Shown here piece after piece: positions 60,328 through 64,000 of a stretch of DNA of 64,000 nucleotides (position 1 is its first letter; each line of letters starts with the position of its first letter). This stretch comes from Lichenicola sp964236105 (GTDB taxonomy: Bacteria > Pseudomonadota > Alphaproteobacteria > Acetobacterales > Acetobacteraceae): positions 62,001 through 126,000 of the forward strand of contig CAXSBC010000007.1 of the NCBI GenBank assembly GCA_964236105.1. Reading direction: 5' to 3'. The translations under genes were made by a program, and so were the position numbers. The notes below the pieces were generated by a model, which saw only the letters and a list, made by a program, of their open reading frames with translations, was not told where the DNA came from and made no database searches.

Positions 60328-61467
60328 ATGCGGCGTGTCGTCTTTGTCGGTTCCCGTCCCTACCAGATGGACTACTACAAGAGGGACGTCGCAAACCTCT
60401 TTGCCGAGATGGGCGCCAACACCGGCAACCAGGCGATCACCTTCGGGCTCGCCTCGATGCTGGAGCCCGACATCAGGTTCCTGTCCTGGACGACGCCGGC
60501 TGCGGAGATACGCGAGGCCGGCGACATCCTGGCCGTTCCCATGGCGAACCATCTCGGCAACCATACCGATCAGAGCTGGCTTGCGGAACGGCTCGACGAG
60601 ATCGACCTGCCTGTCGTCGGCCTGGGGCTTGGAGCGCAGGCGCCGTCCGATGCGGACGACATCCAGTTGACCCCCGGCACCCGTCGCTGGCTCGACACCC
60701 TGATCAGGCTCGCCCCGGACCAGTCCCGGCCGAGCCTTGGCCTGCGAGGCGCCTTCACCGCCGACCAGATGGCCAAGCTCGGCTTCGGGCAGGCCGGCCT
60801 GGTCACCGGCTGCCCGTCCAACTTCATCAACAAGAGCAACGATTTCGTGGCCAGCGTGAAGACTGGATTCTCACGACGGCCGACAAGCATCGCCGTCACC
60901 GCCGGCATCCCCTACACGCCCGCCCTCACCTCGATCGAGCGCGATCTGGCCGATATCGTCACCCTGACCGGCGGCGCCTACATCGTCCAGCACGGCATCA
61001 ACATGGTCCAGATCGCGCGCAACCAGTTCGACAGCATGGATCAGCAGCATCTGGAAGACTGCCGCGCCTACATCATGCCGGAGAAGTCCCGGGGCGAGTT
61101 CATCCGCTGGTGTCGCCAGTACGCCCATGCCTTCTTCGACGTGCCGTCCTGGATGGATTACCTCAGGCGGTTCGATTTCGTCGTCGGCAGCCGCTTCCAT
61201 GGCGTCATGCTGGCCATCCAGGCCGGCGTGCCTGCGGGCTGCATCACTCACGACAGCAGAACGACCGAGCTCTGCCAGACGATGGGCATCCCCTATTGCC
61301 ACTACGGCGACATCGCCGGCCCGCTGACGCATCGCAACGTCATGGATTACTTCAGCTTCGATGTCGACCGCTACACCGACCTGAGGCGAACCTACAAGAA
61401 GCGCTTCCTGGGCATCTTCGAGGCCGCGGGCATCGCGTCCGACCGGGCGCTTGCCGACCTGACCTGA
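60328..61467 (+). CDS. Polysaccharide pyruvyl transferase family protein
   Basis: The 379-residue protein matches the PS_pyruv_trans family pattern: NTGNQAITFGLASML near the N-terminus, VVGLGLGAQAPSDAD, SLGLRGAFTADQMAKLG, VTGCPSNFINKS, and FVVGSRFHGVMLAIQAGVP in the C-terminal half (the conserved SxRxHG motif). Enzymes of this family transfer pyruvate from phosphoenolpyruvate onto sugars as ketals, adding negative charge to exopolysaccharides or S-layer anchoring glycans. AAGGAAG lies eight bases before the ATG. The substrate glycan is presumably the one made by the neighbouring transferases. Confidence 0.85.
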   Translation: MRRVVFVGSRPYQMDYYKRDVANLFAEMGANTGNQAITFGLASMLEPDIRFLSWTTPAAEIREAGDILAVPMANHLGNHTDQSWLAERLDEIDLPVVGLGLGAQAPSDADDIQLTPGTRRWLDTLIRLAPDQSRPSLGLRGAFTADQMAKLGFGQAGLVTGCPSNFINKSNDFVASVKTGFSRRPTSIAVTAGIPYTPALTSIERDLADIVTLTGGAYIVQHGINMVQIARNQFDSMDQQHLEDCRAYIMPEKSRGEFIRWCRQYAHAFFDVPSWMDYLRRFDFVVGSRFHGVMLAIQAGVPAGCITHDSRTTELCQTMGIPYCHYGDIAGPLTHRNVMDYFSFDVDRYTDLRRTYKKRFLGIFEAAGIASDRALADLT

Positions 61468-61554
61468 TGCATCCGAGCTGGCCTGGCGCCCCGGGGTCGG
61501 CTTGAGCCGCCTGCGGCGATCAGGCAAGGTGTGGATGGTGATCGGGGACGACGG

Positions 61555-62814
61555 ATGGACTATCAGACTGCATTGAATGATGCGGCTGCCCGGCTCAAGG
61601 ACGGTGACGTCGTCGGCGCCCTGAAGCGCCTGTCCGATCTGACAGTCAGCGATCCCCACGATCTGCGAGCCTATCTGGAGGCCGGCAACATCGCAGCCCA
61701 GCTCGGGGACAGAGCCGAGGCCGAGCAGTGGTACGACCGGGCCCAGCGCGTCTCGGACCGGAACTTCTGGCCCTACTACCTCAAGGCGAAGCTGTGCGAG
61801 CGCTTCGGGGACCGTGCGGCCAGCATGGAATGCCTGACGATGGCGGCACGTAAGTGCAAGGGACATGTCTCGGAGGAGGAATACACCAACATCCTCAAGT
61901 CGCTGTCGGACATCCGGTCCATCGTCCTGGGTCCCCCTCCCGACGAGATCCGTCGTCGGCTGCGACAGCAGAACGTGGCAGGCAAGGTTCTCGACAACGC
62001 GGTGAGGGTGTCTCTCGTCAAGGACGAGGAAGATATCCTCTATGCCAGTCTGGCATCCTCATACGAGAACGGCATCAGGTTCTATGCCATCGCCGATAAT
62101 CTGAGCACCGACGGCACACGCGGCGAGATCGACCGCTTCATCGCCGACCACCAGGACTGCATCGTCTACGTGGTCCGCGACCCGGTGGTGGGCTACTACC
62201 AGTCCGCCAAGACGATGGGGCTCGTCCACCTGGCCGTGACGATGCTCGAGGGAGCCGGCAAGACGATCGACTGGGTGTTCGCTCTGGATGCGGACGAGAT
62301 GCTGCACGTCACCGATCCCGGGCTCGATCTGCATTCCCTGCTGTCGCGTGCCGACATGCAGCAGACCCAGATGCTCGCCTACTGGCTCTGCAACGCGTCG
62401 AACAGCATGGCCCATGAGCGGATCGACCCGAACGACGATCTGTCCGCGCGGTTCGACACCTTCTCGCTCCATCACAACAGTCCGACGCGAAAGGTCGCCT
62501 TTCGCCATGCGCCGAGCGCCGTCATCGAGCAGGGCAACCACTACTGCCGCGGCATCGCGCGGGATCCGTCCGAGATCGCAATCGGTTCCCAGTACGGCAT
62601 CTTCCTGAAGCACTATCCGATCAGGAGCATCGAGCAGATGCGCAAGAAGATCCTGAACGGCGGCAAGGCGCTGGAAGCGCAGACGGTCACGGTCGGCGGC
62701 GCGCACTGGAAGCAGGACTACGACACCTTCATGAAGCGCGGCGACGACTACCTGCGGGAGAAGCTCGCGAACTTCCACCGCATCAATGTCAACCAGGCGG
62801 AGGGGCTCCGCTGA
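61555..62814 (+). CDS. TPR-linked glycosyltransferase, GT2-like (Glyco_tranf_2_4)
   Basis: The 419-residue protein from the ATG at 61555 (GGGGA six to seven bases before) has N-terminal tetratricopeptide-like helices (LKDGDVVGALKRLSDLTVSD, LRAYLEAGNIAAQLGDRAEA, YYLKAKLCERFGDRAASM). A transferase domain follows, with VSLVKDEEDIL, YAIADNLSTDGTRGEIDRFI, WVFALDADEMLHVTD (the DxD) and FLKHYPIRSIEQMRKKI. This is the pattern of the Glyco_tranf_2_4 family seen in capsule and EPS clusters. An upstream GTG at 61531 would add eight residues. Confidence 0.82.
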   Translation: MDYQTALNDAAARLKDGDVVGALKRLSDLTVSDPHDLRAYLEAGNIAAQLGDRAEAEQWYDRAQRVSDRNFWPYYLKAKLCERFGDRAASMECLTMAARKCKGHVSEEEYTNILKSLSDIRSIVLGPPPDEIRRRLRQQNVAGKVLDNAVRVSLVKDEEDILYASLASSYENGIRFYAIADNLSTDGTRGEIDRFIADHQDCIVYVVRDPVVGYYQSAKTMGLVHLAVTMLEGAGKTIDWVFALDADEMLHVTDPGLDLHSLLSRADMQQTQMLAYWLCNASNSMAHERIDPNDDLSARFDTFSLHHNSPTRKVAFRHAPSAVIEQGNHYCRGIARDPSEIAIGSQYGIFLKHYPIRSIEQMRKKILNGGKALEAQTVTVGGAHWKQDYDTFMKRGDDYLREKLANFHRINVNQAEGLR

Positions 62815-62970
62815 GCGGGATCTCGCGGCACTGCGTGCTGCCGCGGCTGCGGATCATCCGTCCCGCCGATCGGACCGAGCTGCCAGCGGGGCGCCGACGC
62901 TCGTGCTGAGACCGGGCTGTCCGGTCAAGGCGCTGCGAACGATCCCGCAACGATCGATCGATTGCGGTTC

Positions 62971-63441
62971 ATGGTAGTGTCCGCCGCCGTCTGGATCGTC
63001 CTGATCGCCGTCGTGGCGATCACCGGTGCCGGAGCCGCGATCTGGCACCGCATCCGGCGGCGCTCGCGGTGGCGTCGCCTGGACTGGCCGCGCGAGCCGA
63101 GCCTGAAGGAGTTCTCGGGCGCCTGCATCGACTATCTCTACCAGGATGGCTGGAGCTACCATGGCGGGGGGTCGCGGATCTTCGTCGAGGTCTGCCGGTT
63201 CCGCAAGAACGGCAAGGACATGATATTCCTGTTCGTGACCGGCCGCGTGCAGTTCGACGCCATCCAGCGGGCACTGAGCGTCCTGCGGGTCATGCCGTTC
63301 GGTCCGATCCTGGTCGTGACCTGGACGGCGCCCGACGACCATCTCCTGGACGCCATCAGGCAGGTGAGCTGGAACTGCATCTCCGTGCGCGAGCTGAGCC
63401 GCGTCGAGACGCTCTATGACGGCTTCACGATCAATCGCTGA
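62971..63441 (+). CDS. Unrecognised 156-residue membrane-anchored protein
   Basis: An N-terminal transmembrane helix (MVVSAAVWIVLIAVVAITGA) is followed by a basic stretch (RIRRRSRWRR). A small soluble domain follows, with YLYQDGWSYHGGGSRIFVEV, MIFLFVTGRVQFDAIQRAL and GPILVVTWTAPDDHLLDAI. The alpha/beta pattern with a central beta-strand pair vaguely resembles membrane-anchored restriction-endonuclease-like domains, but no catalytic motif is identifiable. The ATG at 62971 is chosen over a TTG at 62962. It follows the TPR-transferase by 156 bp and is closed by a hairpin. Confidence 0.6.
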   Translation: MVVSAAVWIVLIAVVAITGAGAAIWHRIRRRSRWRRLDWPREPSLKEFSGACIDYLYQDGWSYHGGGSRIFVEVCRFRKNGKDMIFLFVTGRVQFDAIQRALSVLRVMPFGPILVVTWTAPDDHLLDAIRQVSWNCISVRELSRVETLYDGFTINR

Positions 63442-63472
63442 CCCTGCCGGTCCGACCCGGCTACCGGCAGGG
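63442..63472 (+). terminator. Hairpin after the small membrane protein gene
   Basis: CCCTGCCGGT (63442-63451) and ACCGGCAGGG (63463-63472) form a perfect ten-pair stem with an 11-base loop, directly after the stop codon. There is no T-run. Confidence 0.55.
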
Positions 63473-63702
63473 ATGGCAAAGTCTTGATCGAGGACGTGGC
63501 TCGTCTCATCATGAACAGCGAAGTATCTAAAATGATCCGCAGTCGCCGGTTCTGGACATGCAGCTGACGCCTCGATGACTGGTCTCGGCTCATTGTAAAG
63601 TCTTGCATCGGGCTTTGGCTCTCGCCTACGTTGTTGTTGCGCCTTGCTGGCGGATCAGGAACTCGGACATCGTGGAATTGAGGTCACAGGCGAGGTCGCG
63701 TC

Positions 63703-64000
63703 GTGGATGACACGAGAACAGTCGACGTCAGCGGCTGGCTGGTGGAAGCTGATCCCGTGGAACCGGCTTCCCTCGGCGGATCAGCTCTCGTGGAACCAGC
63801 GGATCACTGCCGCCGGTCCGTCTGGGGCCGGTTCGACCAGCGCTGGTATCTGAACCGCTATCCGGACGTGGCGCCGCAGCTTGCCGCCGACGGCTTTGCC
63901 GACGCCGAGCACTACTACCGCGAACGCGGCTGCAAGCTGGGTCATTCGCCCAACATGTTCTTCGACGAGACCTGGTATCTCTCGGTCTATCCCGACATCG
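63703..64000 (+). CDS. Protein with FDxxWYLxxYPD repeats, partial at the window edge
   Basis: A GTG start with GAGG seven bases upstream opens a frame that runs off the right edge (99 codons). An in-frame TGA lies shortly upstream, so this is the only start. Two repeats are visible: RFDQRWYLNRYPDVA followed by HYYRERGCKLGHSPN, then FFDETWYLSVYPDI. In my knowledge this W-Y-L-x-x-Y-P-D repeat precedes glycosyltransferase domains in alphaproteobacterial polysaccharide clusters, so a large glycosyltransferase probably continues beyond the window. Confidence 0.75.
   Translation, partial: MDDTRTVDVSGWLVEADPVEPASLGGSALVEPADHCRRSVWGRFDQRWYLNRYPDVAPQLAADGFADAEHYYRERGCKLGHSPNMFFDETWYLSVYPDI

Overview
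The window reads as a high-G+C alphaproteobacterial chromosome segment, most likely from the Acetobacteraceae. That placement is an inference from gene types and codon bias, not from a search. Supporting hints are the ubiA/rsmE/gshA neighbourhood, a GCS2-type gshA, an acid-type S53 peptidase, and a very large Gly/Thr/Ser-rich secreted beta-strand repeat protein. Nothing looks like prophage, IS elements or CRISPR.

Left part (1-20 kb). A partial DUF2382 gene runs off the left edge. It is followed by a DUF1003 membrane protein, an SPFH/band-7 protein, an SRAP-domain protein and a Sec-exported right-handed beta-helix protein. Then comes a potassium-homeostasis block, all on the minus strand: a BBP2-type porin, a 27-residue microprotein, kdpF, kdpA, kdpB, kdpC, kdpD, kdpE, then kup and a DUF2254 membrane protein. 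The promoter regions of the porin, the kdp operon and kup share the same layout of CATAAAG-type direct repeats, with 11-bp and 32-bp periods and the same position relative to predicted -35/-10 boxes. This suggests one regulator, KdpE being the obvious candidate, controlling all three units.

Middle part (20-38.6 kb). A secreted S53 (sedolisin) peptidase with a clear terminator is followed by a 1257-residue propeller/Y_Y_Y/GGDEF/EAL sensor. Next are tRNA-Thr(TGT), a divergent ohrR/ohr pair, divergent ubiA and rsmE, gshA and a CpdB-like nucleotidase. A large unrecognised protein with a duplicated N-terminal module and a second exported beta-helix protein close the section.

Right part (38.6-64 kb) is a surface-structure island. 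It opens with an 8.2-kb gene for a 2722-residue repeat protein containing two 1866-bp stretches that read as identical in DNA, 2556 bp apart. It continues with galE, two consecutive GT2-GT4 glycosyltransferase cassettes that are paralogous copies of each other, an unrecognised 371-residue protein, and kdsA-kdsB-kdsD for CMP-Kdo (kdsA apparently starting at CTG). Last come a GT61 enzyme, a polysaccharide pyruvyl transferase, a TPR-linked glycosyltransferase, a small membrane protein and the start of a protein with FDxxWYLxxYPD repeats. Together these suggest a capsule or surface glycan, perhaps Kdo-containing and pyruvylated, made beside a giant secreted adhesin. No polymer exporter or type I secretion gene lies inside the window.
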